From Candidatus Aminicenantes bacterium UBA647 (lineage in GTDB: Bacteria > Acidobacteriota > Aminicenantia > UBA2199): a stretch of DNA of 23,959 bases. How positions within the stretch are numbered: the first letter of the stretch is position 1; each line of letters opens with the position of its first letter. The notes under the pieces are model-generated. The model did no database searches. It saw only the letters and a program-made list of their open reading frames with translations, and was not told the origin of the DNA. Where the stretch lies: NCBI GenBank assembly GCA_002299555.1, contig DBOL01000004.1, positions 1-23,959 on the forward strand. The letters are read 5' to 3'. Shown here in pieces: positions 13,089 through 22,543 of the stretch. Both the position numbers and the translations under genes were made by a program.

Positions 13089-14959
13089 AAAAATTAAAAA
13101 ATATTTTTGAAAAGATAATATCAAAGGAGAACAGGTGGCTGTTTTTCAGCGCAATTATTCTGGGACTTATATTAGGTTTTATTTTTAGTGGAGGTTCTGA
13201 AAAAACTTCATCGCTAAATCCGGATAGTGAAATAGCAGAAGAGCATGATCATTCAAAAAATCAGATATGGACCTGCTCCATGCATCCGCAAATACAACAG
13301 CCTAAACCGGGGAAATGCCCTCTCTGTGGAATGGATCTGATCCCTGTATCCTCTGAGGAAGAGGAAGTGGGGTTCAACCAATTGAAACTGTCGGAAAATG
13401 CTATTAAACTTGCTGAAATACGGACAGTACCAGTGGAAAGGCGTGAAATAGAAATGGTGATCAGAATGTCCGGTAAAGTTGCATTCAATGAGACGAATGT
13501 TGCAAATATAACCTCCCGTATTCAGGGAAGGATAGATAAGGTTTATGTGAATTTCACCGGAACAGAAATAAAAAAAGGTGAAAGGATGGTAAATCTATAC
13601 AGCCCGGAACTAATCACTGCTCAACAGGAATTACTCCAGTCGTTAAAATCATTTCAGATATCCCGAACTCCCGAATTCAAAAAGAGTGCACTTGAAAATG
13701 TTGAAGCCTCCAGAAAGAAATTACTACTATGGGGATTAACAAAAAAGCAAATCAGGAATTTCGAAAATCCTAATAACATAGTTAATCATATAATCATCTA
13801 TTCGCCTATGAATGGTATCGTGGTAAAAAAGGATGCTTTTGAAGGTATGTATGTAAATACCGGTGCGAAGTTGTATACAATAGCAAATCTCATGGATCTA
13901 TGGGTTCAGCTGGATGCATATGAATCAGATATTTCATGGATAAGGACAGGACAGAGAGTTGAGTTTGAGACCGAAGCATACCCGGGTAAATTATTTAAAG
14001 GTAAAGTGACTTTTATTGATCCGGTCGTAGATCCGAAAACAAGAACTATAAAAGTAAGGGTAAATGTTAAAAACCAAAATCTGTCATTAAAACCTGATAT
14101 GTTTGTCCGGGCAAAAGTTTATGCAGGTGTCGGAAATAGAAGCAAAGATAAAAACTTTATTCCACCTCTTGTAATTCCATCATCGGCTCCTTTAGTAACA
14201 GGTAAGCGTGCAATTGTTTATGTTGCGGTACCAGGGGAAAAAGGAGTTTTTGAAGGAAGAAACATAATCCTGGGATCACTCGCTGATGAATATTATATAG
14301 TGAAAAGTGGATTGAATGAGGGCGAAAATGTAGTTGTAAATGGTGCATTTAAGATAGACAGCGATCTTCAGATCCAGTCAAAGCCCAGTATGATGAATCC
14401 CGAGGGCGGAGGGCCAATGCCGGGACATGATCATGGAGGTTCTTCTGTTCAGATAGCTGATGCAGATAAAAAGAGCACAATCCCATCTGGAAATATCCCG
14501 TCACTCTTCAGATCTTCAATAGATAAAATTACCGAGCTGTATTTCCAGATCCAGGATGAACTAAGTCATGACCGGTTGGATAAAGTGAAGGATTCAGGGA
14601 AAGATCTATTGGGAAAATTGGATCTTGTAGATATGAAGTTGCTTAAAGGTAATTCTCATATGGAGTGGATGAAAATCGAGAAGGTTATCAGAGATGGCGC
14701 AGAGAAGATCGCATCTGCAGCGGATATTGATTCTGCCAGGGGATCTTTTGAAATCATTACCAAACCGACAATAAGTGCTTTGAAATATTTTGGAAGTACA
14801 GAGAAAACTTTTTATAAACTTCATTGCCCGATGGCATTTAATAATAAAGGAGCTTTCTGGCTTCAGAAGAGTAAGGATGTTCGAAATCCCTACTTTGGAG
14901 AATCAATGCTTACATGTAAGGACAGTATCGAAAAAATTTCGACTGGGAAGAATAAATAA
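13085..14959 (+). CDS. cusB: RND efflux periplasmic adaptor, CusB-like, with heavy-metal-binding and DUF3347 domains
   Basis: The 624-residue adaptor links the inner-membrane pump to the outer-membrane duct and can pass Cu(I)/Ag(I). Parts in order: an N-terminal membrane anchor (19-36), a His-containing linker (HDH), the heavy-metal-binding domain with WTCSMHP (62-68; C64, M66, H67) and CPLCGMDL (78-85; C78, C81, M83), the HlyD-type hairpin and barrel region (about 95-440), a His/Met/Gly-rich linker (PMPGHDHGG), and a C-terminal DUF3347 domain with HCPMAF (580-585) and ESMLTC (about 606-611). Three separate thiol/thioether/imidazole sites make copper or silver the likely cargo. The start overlaps the upstream gene by 4 nt. 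The gene symbol reflects family resemblance, not proven specificity. Confidence 0.9.
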   Translation: MKKLKNIFEKIISKENRWLFFSAIILGLILGFIFSGGSEKTSSLNPDSEIAEEHDHSKNQIWTCSMHPQIQQPKPGKCPLCGMDLIPVSSEEEEVGFNQLKLSENAIKLAEIRTVPVERREIEMVIRMSGKVAFNETNVANITSRIQGRIDKVYVNFTGTEIKKGERMVNLYSPELITAQQELLQSLKSFQISRTPEFKKSALENVEASRKKLLLWGLTKKQIRNFENPNNIVNHIIIYSPMNGIVVKKDAFEGMYVNTGAKLYTIANLMDLWVQLDAYESDISWIRTGQRVEFETEAYPGKLFKGKVTFIDPVVDPKTRTIKVRVNVKNQNLSLKPDMFVRAKVYAGVGNRSKDKNFIPPLVIPSSAPLVTGKRAIVYVAVPGEKGVFEGRNIILGSLADEYYIVKSGLNEGENVVVNGAFKIDSDLQIQSKPSMMNPEGGGPMPGHDHGGSSVQIADADKKSTIPSGNIPSLFRSSIDKITELYFQIQDELSHDRLDKVKDSGKDLLGKLDLVDMKLLKGNSHMEWMKIEKVIRDGAEKIASAADIDSARGSFEIITKPTISALKYFGSTEKTFYKLHCPMAFNNKGAFWLQKSKDVRNPYFGESMLTCKDSIEKISTGKNK

Positions 14960-14986
14960 TAACTAATGGCATCCGGAGAAGAGGAT

Positions 14987-17900
14987 ATGAATAATACTGA
15001 AATAGATAGTGTAGTCCACCCAAAATCAATACTTGAGAAGGTTATATATTTCTGTCTTAATAATAAGCTTATAATATCTTTGTTGGTTGTTGGAATACTT
15101 TTATGGGGAATGATGGTTTCACCTTTTGACTGGAACCTCGGAGGGATACCACGTGATCCGGTTCCGGTAGATGCAATCCCTGATATTGGAGAAAATCAGC
15201 AGATAGTGTTCACAAAATGGATGGGGCGATCTCCCCAGGACATTGAGGATCAGATCAGTTATCCTCTTACAGTATCACTTCTTGGAGTACCGGGGGTAAA
15301 AACCGTTAGAAGTTACTCAATGTTAGGATTTTCAACAATATATGTTATTTTTAAAGATAAGATTGATTTCTATTGGTCAAGATCAAGAATTCTGGAAAAA
15401 TTAAATTCACTCCCATCAGGAACTCTTCCTGAAAATGTTAAACCTGCGCTTGGCCCCGATTCTACGGCCTTGGGTCAGGTATATTGGTATACCCTCGAAG
15501 GGAGGGATGAGAACGGGGATCCTGCCGGAGGATGGGATCTGCACGAGCTGAGAACAATCCAGGACTGGTATGTGAGGTATGCTCTTCTTGCAGCTGACGG
15601 GATAAGTGAAGTTGCGTCTGTCGGAGGCCATGTACAAGAGTATCAAATTGATGTAGATCCGGATGCAATGAGAGCATTTAATGTAAACCTTGAACAGGTA
15701 TTCATGGCTGTAAAAATGTCAAATCTTGATGTAGGAGCCAGAACTATAGAAATAAACAAAGCTGAATATATGATCCGGGGGTTAGGTTTTATTAAGAGCG
15801 TTAAGGATATTGAGGATAGTGTAATAACTGTAAATAATAATGTTCCCATATTTGTAAAAAATATATCCCGTGTAAAACTGGGGCCTGCTTTAAGAAGAGG
15901 AGCACTTGACAAAGGCGGGGCCGAAGCTGTTGGAGGAGTAGTAGTTGTACGTTATGGGGACAATCCTCTTGCCGCAATAAAGAATCTGAAGAAAAAAATA
16001 GAAGAGATATCTCCCGGGCTTCCCAAAAGAGTTCTCCCTGACGGGACTGTGAGCAAGGTTACTATTGTCCCGTTCTATGACAGGACAAAACTTATTAATG
16101 AAACTCTTGATACTCTTAATACCGCATTAACGGAAGAAATATTAGTAACGATTATTGTTGTAATATTAATGCTTCTGAACCTTAGAAGTTCTTTCCTGAT
16201 CGCCGGATTGCTGCCCCTTGCCGTATTAATGTCATTTATAGCTATGAAATATTTTAAAGTAGATGCTAATATAGTTGCACTCTCCGGGATAGCAATTGCT
16301 ATCGGGACCATGGTTGACATGGGGATTGTCTTTGTTGAGAACATTGTCAGGCATCTTAATGCTGCGGATCCGGATGAAGACCGTCTTCATGTTATTTTCC
16401 GGGCATCAAGTGAAGTTGGCAGTGCAGTAGTTACAGCAGTTTTGACTACTATTATTAGTTTCCTCCCTGTATTTACAATGGTGGCAGCTGAAGGGAAATT
16501 ATTTAAACCCCTTGCATTTACAAAAACATTTGCACTTGCTTCATCTATAATTGTCGCTATTATGATCATTCCTCCTGTAGCTCACATGATCTTCAGGCAA
16601 AAGAAAAAAAAGAAAACTATTAACATTTTATTCCCAATATCAATATTATTAGCAGGAATAGGCGTTACAATCTTTGCTTCCTGGTGGGCAGGATTAATAG
16701 TAATGATGGTAGGCGGATATAAGATCCTGGAAAAAAAATTATCCCCTGTATCAAAAAAATATTTTTCCAGATCAGTTAATTATTTAGCAGTATCAGTTAT
16801 AGGAATAATTCTTACCCGCTACTGGCTTCCACTTGGGCCTGAATCAGGATTAATTAAAAACCTGATATTTGTTGCTATATTGATCGGAGGCCTTTTGTTC
16901 CTCTTTTCCCTGTTCCTGAAAAACTATACAAAACTTTTAAAAATAACACTTAATCACAGAAAGATCTTTTTTTCGATAGTTGCGTCACTTGTATTGTTTG
17001 GTGGTATGTCCTGGTTGGGATTTAATACATTTTTCGGATGGCTCCCGAATTTTGTAAAAACCTCTGCACCAATAAGTTATATTTCACATAAATTTCCAGG
17101 TTTGGGAAAAGAGTTTATGCCTCCGCTTGATGAAGGAGCCTTTCTTTATATGCCGACAACAATGCCTCATGCATCTATCGGGGAAGTACTTGATGTGATA
17201 AAGAAGCAGGATATGGCTTTCACTGCAATACCTGAGATAGAAAGTGCGGTCGGGAAACTTGGAAGAGCTGATACGCCCCTTGATCCGGCTCCTGTTTCAA
17301 TGATCGAAACCGTGATTAATTATAAAGCCAGGTATAAGACAGATATTTATGGAAAGAGAATGTTGTTCAGATATGATCCGGATGAAACAGATTTTGTCAG
17401 GGATGAAGCAGGTGAAAGGCTTCAAAGTATAGATGGATTCCCTTATTTAGTTTCCGGAAAATATTTGAGAGACAGGAATGGAGAACTCATACCTGATTCA
17501 GATGGTCATCCGTTCTCTTTGTGGAGATTACCGTTATCTCCCGAGCTTAATCCAGGACGCAAAAGATGGAAAGGGATAAATTCTCCTGAGGATATATGGA
17601 AAGAGATAATCAGGGCAGGGAAGATACCGGGTACTACATCAGCACCAAAATTACAGCCTATAGCAGCAAGGATTGTAATGCTACAGAGTGGGATGCGCGC
17701 ACCGATGGGATTAAAAATAAAAGGGCCAAACCTTGAAACCATTGAAAAGGTTGGGCTTCAAATTGAAAAGCTTCTTAAAGAAGTTCCTTCCATTGAACCA
17801 TCTGCTGTTATTGCAGACAGGATCATTGGTAAACCCTACCTGGAAATAGATGTTGACAGGAAAGCAATTGCAAGATATGGAATAATGCTGAAAAAAGTTC

Positions 17901-18892
17901 AGGATGTTATCGAAGTCGCTATTGGCGGAAAAAAAATAACGACTACTGTTGAAGGACGGGAACGGTATTCTGTCAGAGTCAGATATATGAGAGAATTGAG
18001 AAACAATATTGAATCCCTGGAGAAAATACTTGTTCCTGCCATAGGGGGCGCTCAAATTCCCTTAACTCAGCTGACAAAAATAAATTATATTCGAGGGCCT
18101 CAGGTAATAAAAAGTGAGGATACTTTTCTGGTTGGCTATGTATTGTTTGATATGAAACCGGGATTTGCAGAAGTAGATGTTGTAGAGAATGCAAAAGAAT
18201 ATCTTTCGAACAAAATAAAATCCGGTGAATTGGAGATCCCTTCAGGAGTCAGTTATTCATTTGCAGGAAGCTATGAAAACCAGATCCGCTCTGAAAAAAC
18301 GTTAATGATAGTTCTCCCTCTGGCCTTATTCATTATTTTTATGATCCTCTATTTTCAGTTCAAGAAAGTATCTACAACCTTGCTTGTATTTTCAGGAATT
18401 GTAGTGGCATGGTCCGGAGGATTTATTATGATCTGGCTCTATAGTCAACCATGGTTTCTTGATTTTTCAATTTTCGGAATTCAATTCAGGGAACTTTTCC
18501 AGATACATGCATTTAACCTGAGTGTTGCAGTATGGGTAGGATTTCTTGCTTTGTTCGGAATCGCATCTGATGATGGAGTGATTATTGCCACATATCTTGA
18601 CCAGGTATTCGAAAAAAGAAAACCGGGTAGTATTGAAGAGATAAGGGAAGCTACAATAGAAGCGGGTTCAAGGAGGGTCAGGCCGGCATTGATGACAACT
18701 GCAACAACTCTTCTTGCTTTGATCCCGATACTCATGTCAACCGGCAGAGGGTCGGACATAATGATACCGATGGCGATCCCTTCGTTCGGAGGGATGACCA
18801 TTGCACTAATCACACTATTTATTGTACCTGTAAGCTACAGCTGGTTAAAAGAGAGAGAGTTATTAAAACAAAAAGGTAACGATTTATTATGA
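14987..18892 (+). CDS. cusA: CusA-like heavy-metal efflux RND pump (Cu/Ag)
   Basis: The proton-driven inner-membrane pump of a tripartite exporter has 1301 residues, longer than the ~1050 of E. coli CusA. The Cu/Ag-relay methionines are conserved: M722 (YMPTT), M772 (SMIET) and M898 (VMLQSG) match M573, M623 and M672 of CusA. The first two keep the same 50-residue spacing, but about 77 extra residues lie before the third. A further ~100-residue insert with additional hydrophobic helices follows RQKKKKK at the end of the first membrane half. The TM4 aspartate is kept (D444, GTMVDMGIV). The second relay pair differs, with Asp (D1195) for E939 and Ala (A1234) for K984. ATG 14987 is preferred over ATG 14966 because GGAG (14975-14978) is well placed. 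It is third in the efflux operon. Confidence 0.93.
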   Translation: MNNTEIDSVVHPKSILEKVIYFCLNNKLIISLLVVGILLWGMMVSPFDWNLGGIPRDPVPVDAIPDIGENQQIVFTKWMGRSPQDIEDQISYPLTVSLLGVPGVKTVRSYSMLGFSTIYVIFKDKIDFYWSRSRILEKLNSLPSGTLPENVKPALGPDSTALGQVYWYTLEGRDENGDPAGGWDLHELRTIQDWYVRYALLAADGISEVASVGGHVQEYQIDVDPDAMRAFNVNLEQVFMAVKMSNLDVGARTIEINKAEYMIRGLGFIKSVKDIEDSVITVNNNVPIFVKNISRVKLGPALRRGALDKGGAEAVGGVVVVRYGDNPLAAIKNLKKKIEEISPGLPKRVLPDGTVSKVTIVPFYDRTKLINETLDTLNTALTEEILVTIIVVILMLLNLRSSFLIAGLLPLAVLMSFIAMKYFKVDANIVALSGIAIAIGTMVDMGIVFVENIVRHLNAADPDEDRLHVIFRASSEVGSAVVTAVLTTIISFLPVFTMVAAEGKLFKPLAFTKTFALASSIIVAIMIIPPVAHMIFRQKKKKKTINILFPISILLAGIGVTIFASWWAGLIVMMVGGYKILEKKLSPVSKKYFSRSVNYLAVSVIGIILTRYWLPLGPESGLIKNLIFVAILIGGLLFLFSLFLKNYTKLLKITLNHRKIFFSIVASLVLFGGMSWLGFNTFFGWLPNFVKTSAPISYISHKFPGLGKEFMPPLDEGAFLYMPTTMPHASIGEVLDVIKKQDMAFTAIPEIESAVGKLGRADTPLDPAPVSMIETVINYKARYKTDIYGKRMLFRYDPDETDFVRDEAGERLQSIDGFPYLVSGKYLRDRNGELIPDSDGHPFSLWRLPLSPELNPGRKRWKGINSPEDIWKEIIRAGKIPGTTSAPKLQPIAARIVMLQSGMRAPMGLKIKGPNLETIEKVGLQIEKLLKEVPSIEPSAVIADRIIGKPYLEIDVDRKAIARYGIMLKKVQDVIEVAIGGKKITTTVEGRERYSVRVRYMRELRNNIESLEKILVPAIGGAQIPLTQLTKINYIRGPQVIKSEDTFLVGYVLFDMKPGFAEVDVVENAKEYLSNKIKSGELEIPSGVSYSFAGSYENQIRSEKTLMIVLPLALFIIFMILYFQFKKVSTTLLVFSGIVVAWSGGFIMIWLYSQPWFLDFSIFGIQFRELFQIHAFNLSVAVWVGFLALFGIASDDGVIIATYLDQVFEKRKPGSIEEIREATIEAGSRRVRPALMTTATTLLALIPILMSTGRGSDIMIPMAIPSFGGMTIALITLFIVPVSYSWLKERELLKQKGNDLL

Positions 18893-18903
18893 ATCAAATA
18901 AAA

Positions 18904-18939
18904 TGTCAAATTGACAGAAATGGAGGAAGTAGTTAAAAT
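18904..18939 (+). promoter_or_regulatory. Internal promoter of dsbD with palindromic -35 region
   Basis: TTGACA (18911-18916), a 17-bp spacer and TAAAAT (18934-18939). The -35 box is the right half of the palindrome TGTCAA-A-TTGACA (18904-18916). The predicted +1 (about 18946) lies within two bases of the ATG at 18948, so transcripts from here would be essentially leaderless. The only Shine-Dalgarno-like GGAGG (18922-18926) sits inside the promoter spacer, 21 nt from the ATG. Confidence 0.55.
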
Positions 18940-18947
18940 AAATTAAC

Positions 18948-20741
18948 ATGAAAATTAAAATTTTATTAACAATAATTATAATCAGTATTTTTTCGATAGG
19001 GTTATCGGCACAATTCTTTGCAGATGAGGGTAAAGTCAGGCCTGCTATTAATTATGAGAACATTTATGATCAGGGCAGGATATTGTTCAAATTTGATCTT
19101 GCAGATGATAATCATATCACTGATATAAAGAATGAGTTTTTTACGATAACACTGATCGATAATGAGTTTCTTTCAATAAAAGGTGTAACATTCCCCGAGG
19201 GTATCGAATATGGTGAAGAAAGAGTGTTTCAGGGGAAATTTGATGTTGTAGTGTATGTAAAATCCCTTCAGGATATCCCTGCTGACGGAGTGGAACTGAA
19301 ATTCAACATTTCATATCAGATTTGTCAGGAAAACCCTGTTGAAGTTTGTTATCCTCCGGATGAAGAGGAGATGAAAGTTTCTGTCATGAAAAAATTCTCC
19401 ACTTCTGATTCAGTTGAAATCTCTGAAGATTCATTCAGTGATGAGGGATTTGCAGCATGGGTAGAAAGGACCATTAAAACAGAACTGGCAAAAAAATCTT
19501 TTCTCCTTTTCCTTATGGTATTTATTGGAGGTTTTATTACAAGTTTTACTCCATGCGTCTATCCTATCATACCTATTGTAATGGGTTATGTCGGTACGCG
19601 TACCGGTGGTTCAAAATTTAAAGGGTTTTACCTGTCGGTTTTCTTTGTCTTAGGTTTGGCAATTGTATATTCAATGTTCGGTATTGTTGCAGCAATGACC
19701 GGCTCAATGCTGGGAATATCTTTCCAGAATCCAATTGTCGTTTTTGCGATTGCTGCAATTTTCATAATCATGGGACTCAGTCTTGCCGGATTTTTTGAGA
19801 TCCCTGTTCCCTCCTCCATATCTTCTAAGGTACAGAAAGGACATAAAAGTGAAATCATAGGCTCAATGATAGTAGGTGGTGTTGCAGGGATAATAGCTGC
19901 TCCATGTGTCGGGCCTGTTCTTGTAGCACTCCTTTCCTGGATCAGCCAGACAGGAAACGTATTCCTGGGATTCTGGCTTACATTCACTTTCTCGCTTGGC
20001 TTAGGAGTTATATTTCTACTTGCCGGCACGTTTTCTGGTGTAATTTCCTCAATGCCGAAAGGTGGAAAATGGATGGATTACGTGAAGTATTTCTTTGCTA
20101 TCCTTTTGATCAGTGGAGGTTTATATTTCCTGGGTACTGTAATAAGCGGATGGCTTAATAATTTATTGTGGGGAGTGTTTTTGATCGCAACAGCTGTTTT
20201 CTCGGGGATCTTTAATGCAATTGGTGATGAATTGAAGAATAAGCTATATAAAGTTCTACTTATAATTGTTTTTCTTATAGGTAGCATCTTATTTATGAAG
20301 GGTATAGAACAAAAATATTTTCCTTCAACAGATCAGATCAATAGTGTTTCAAACCAGACATCGGTTGCAAGTGAACTTAAGTGGGAGAGTGATCTTGAGA
20401 AAGGGATGGAACTTGCTGCATCTCAGAATAAATTGGTAATGATAGATACTTATGCTGACTGGTGTGTGGCCTGTAAAGAACTTGAAGAGTACACCTTTTC
20501 CAAACCTGAAGTTATCAGTGAATTAAAAAAGCTGATTCTGGTGAAACTCGACTTTACAGAAAAAAATGAGGAAAATGAAAAAATAAGGAAAAGCCTGAAT
20601 GTGATCGGTATGCCTACTGTAATATTTTTAGATCCTGATGGAAAAGAGATAAATAGATTCTCCGGATTTATTAAAAAAGATAAATTTCTGAATTTTTTAA
20701 ATAGATCAGTTTATAAATCAGGAGAGGGTATTAGAAACTAA
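18948..20741 (+). CDS. dsbD: Protein-disulfide reductase DsbD (thiol:disulfide interchange)
   Basis: The 597-residue electron conveyor passes reducing power from cytoplasmic thioredoxin to periplasmic thiol proteins. All three modules are present: signal peptide (1-21) and the N-terminal periplasmic domain with C126 and C134 (ICQENPVEVC, C-x7-C), an eight-helix membrane core with C203 (FTPCVYPIIP) and C320 (AAPCVGPVL), and a C-terminal periplasmic thioredoxin-like domain with the CVAC active site (C506, C509, in DWCVACKELEE). In the copper context it probably keeps periplasmic thiols reduced or repairs Cu-induced disulfides. It is preceded by its own promoter and by cusA 55 bp upstream. The stop is 1 nt before the next start. 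Confidence 0.93.
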   Translation: MKIKILLTIIIISIFSIGLSAQFFADEGKVRPAINYENIYDQGRILFKFDLADDNHITDIKNEFFTITLIDNEFLSIKGVTFPEGIEYGEERVFQGKFDVVVYVKSLQDIPADGVELKFNISYQICQENPVEVCYPPDEEEMKVSVMKKFSTSDSVEISEDSFSDEGFAAWVERTIKTELAKKSFLLFLMVFIGGFITSFTPCVYPIIPIVMGYVGTRTGGSKFKGFYLSVFFVLGLAIVYSMFGIVAAMTGSMLGISFQNPIVVFAIAAIFIIMGLSLAGFFEIPVPSSISSKVQKGHKSEIIGSMIVGGVAGIIAAPCVGPVLVALLSWISQTGNVFLGFWLTFTFSLGLGVIFLLAGTFSGVISSMPKGGKWMDYVKYFFAILLISGGLYFLGTVISGWLNNLLWGVFLIATAVFSGIFNAIGDELKNKLYKVLLIIVFLIGSILFMKGIEQKYFPSTDQINSVSNQTSVASELKWESDLEKGMELAASQNKLVMIDTYADWCVACKELEEYTFSKPEVISELKKLILVKLDFTEKNEENEKIRKSLNVIGMPTVIFLDPDGKEINRFSGFIKKDKFLNFLNRSVYKSGEGIRN

Positions 20742-20742
20742 A

Positions 20743-22164
20743 GTGTCAAAAAAAAGATACGAAATAGCAGTGATAGGGAGCGGGCCATCAGGGCAACGTG
20801 CTGCGATCCAGGCTGCAAAAGCGGGAAAAAAGGTTGTTGTAATTGACAACAGGATCCTGAAGCTTGGAGGTGTTTCTCTTCATACGGGTACAATTCCCAG
20901 TAAAACTCTGAGGGAAGCCGTTCTTTATATCAAAGGTTTAAAGAGGAAGTATGTTTATGGTTCCACTAGTGTGGAAAGGAGTGAGATCGCCCTGGGGGAT
21001 CTTACTGAGAAAGTAGATTCCATCCTTAAATATGAGGTGAAAGTCATAGAGAGGCAGTTTAAAAGAAACGGAGTTGATGTTATCTATGGTGAAGCTGTAT
21101 TCGAAGATAAATTAAATGTAAATATTTTTGATCTTGAAGGAAATATAACTGAGAGTATAAAAGCTGATAAATATATAATTGCTACCGGGACACATCCCAG
21201 AAGGCCGGATGATATTAAATTTGACTATAATGTGATATTTGATAGCGATTTTATATTTTCTCATAAAAGCACAATAAAACAATTACCTGAATCTCTTATC
21301 GTTTATGGAGCCGGAGTGATCGGGATGGAATATGCCGGTATGTTTGCAGCTCTGGGGTGTGAAGTTACTATCGTAGATACCCATAAAGAGATGTTCCCCT
21401 TTATTGACAGGGATATAGTGGCACTACTAAAGAAATTTTATATTGACCTTGGTGTTAAATTTAATTTTAATGAATCATATAAAAGTTTTGAGGTCACAAA
21501 AGGCGGGAAAGGAAAACTACTTACTGAAAGTGGAAAATTATTTGAAGCAGATGTAATACTATTCTCCAAGGGAAGAGTACCGGCAATAGAAAATTTAAAA
21601 ATCAAAGATGTCGGAGTTGATACCGGAAGCAGGGGAACAATCAAAGTAAATGAGATGTTTCAGACATCTGTTGAAAATATATATGCCTGCGGTGACGTGA
21701 TCGGATTTCCGGCCCTTGCTTCAACGAGTTCTGAACAGGGAAGAAGAGCTGCAAGATTCTCGATCGGACTTGAAGCTGATCAGGGAATTGATGAGAACTT
21801 TCCATTTGCTATATATTCGATACCGGAACTTTCTTCAATTGGGAAAAATGTTCAGGAACTGGAAAAGGAGAATGTTCCGTTTGAAACCGGTATTGCATAC
21901 TATAACGAGATAGCTAAGGCTGCAATTTCCGGAGATGACAGGGGAGCCCTGAAGATCTTATTTGATCCATCAACAAAAAAAATATTAGGTATACACATAA
22001 TAGGGGAACAGGCTGCTGAAATAGTTCACATAGGCCAGGTTGTTATGAAAACCGGAGAAAATCTTGATTTCTTTATAAAAAACATCTTCAATTATCCTAC
22101 CTGGGCTGAAGCCTACAGAGTTGCGGCGTTCAATGGACTTAACAAACTTAAATCAAAACGTTAG
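20743..22164 (+). CDS. sthA: Soluble pyridine nucleotide transhydrogenase (SthA type)
   Basis: The 473-residue FAD flavoprotein of the lipoamide dehydrogenase fold is predicted to exchange reducing equivalents between NADH and NADPH. It has the FAD-binding GSGPSG (12-17), an NAD(P) Rossmann motif around YGAGVIGMEYAG, the second FAD motif YACGDVIGFPALAS, and the C-terminal FNYPTWAEAYRVAAFNGLN typical of SthA rather than dehydrogenases, which carry a His there. The usual redox disulfide is gone: the segment reads LGGVSLHTGTIPSK, with Ser45 and Thr50 at the two Cys positions, so disulfide chemistry is excluded. The GTG start at 20743 lies 1 nt after dsbD, which suggests coupled translation. It could balance NADPH for thioredoxin, the electron source of DsbD. 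Confidence 0.88.
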   Translation: MSKKRYEIAVIGSGPSGQRAAIQAAKAGKKVVVIDNRILKLGGVSLHTGTIPSKTLREAVLYIKGLKRKYVYGSTSVERSEIALGDLTEKVDSILKYEVKVIERQFKRNGVDVIYGEAVFEDKLNVNIFDLEGNITESIKADKYIIATGTHPRRPDDIKFDYNVIFDSDFIFSHKSTIKQLPESLIVYGAGVIGMEYAGMFAALGCEVTIVDTHKEMFPFIDRDIVALLKKFYIDLGVKFNFNESYKSFEVTKGGKGKLLTESGKLFEADVILFSKGRVPAIENLKIKDVGVDTGSRGTIKVNEMFQTSVENIYACGDVIGFPALASTSSEQGRRAARFSIGLEADQGIDENFPFAIYSIPELSSIGKNVQELEKENVPFETGIAYYNEIAKAAISGDDRGALKILFDPSTKKILGIHIIGEQAAEIVHIGQVVMKTGENLDFFIKNIFNYPTWAEAYRVAAFNGLNKLKSKR

Positions 22165-22218
22165 TTGAAGACAACTGAAAACACCTTTCCACAGAGAAAA
22201 ATAATTAATCTATTATAA

Positions 22219-22365
22219 GCAGAAGTATATTTAGTAAAAGAAGAAGATATTATTCATGTTTCACCATGTAGATTTGAGCATATCAATAGGTTTGGAAGAT
22301 ATAATTTTAATGTTGATCAAGAATTGAACAGAAATGAATTGAGACCATTAAGAGAAATGCTTTGA
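22219..22365 (+). pseudogene. C-terminal remnant of a Tn3-family transposase
   Basis: An open stretch of 48 codons with no start reads AEVYLVKEEDIIHVSP, then FEHINRFGRYNF, then NELRPLREML and stop. This matches the extreme C-terminus of Tn3-family TnpA, where the pattern is (I/L)SP...EHIN..G.Y.F......LRPL. The remaining ~940 residues expected for TnpA are absent and the frame is closed upstream at 22216, so this is a relic of a lost transposon. It is assigned by motif memory; the short length limits certainty. Confidence 0.7.
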
Positions 22366-22543
22366 TTCAAGATCGACGTTAAAATTATATCGAATCATAA
22401 TTACTTTTTCAAACTACAATTTTCCAATAAATTCTATTGTTTGCAATAATCGGAGAATAACAATACTGTTAAAAAAACCAGATAATAATAAAGATTTAAT
22501 AATTTATCTCTAACTGAGTTTGTTAATAAGATTTTTTCAATTT

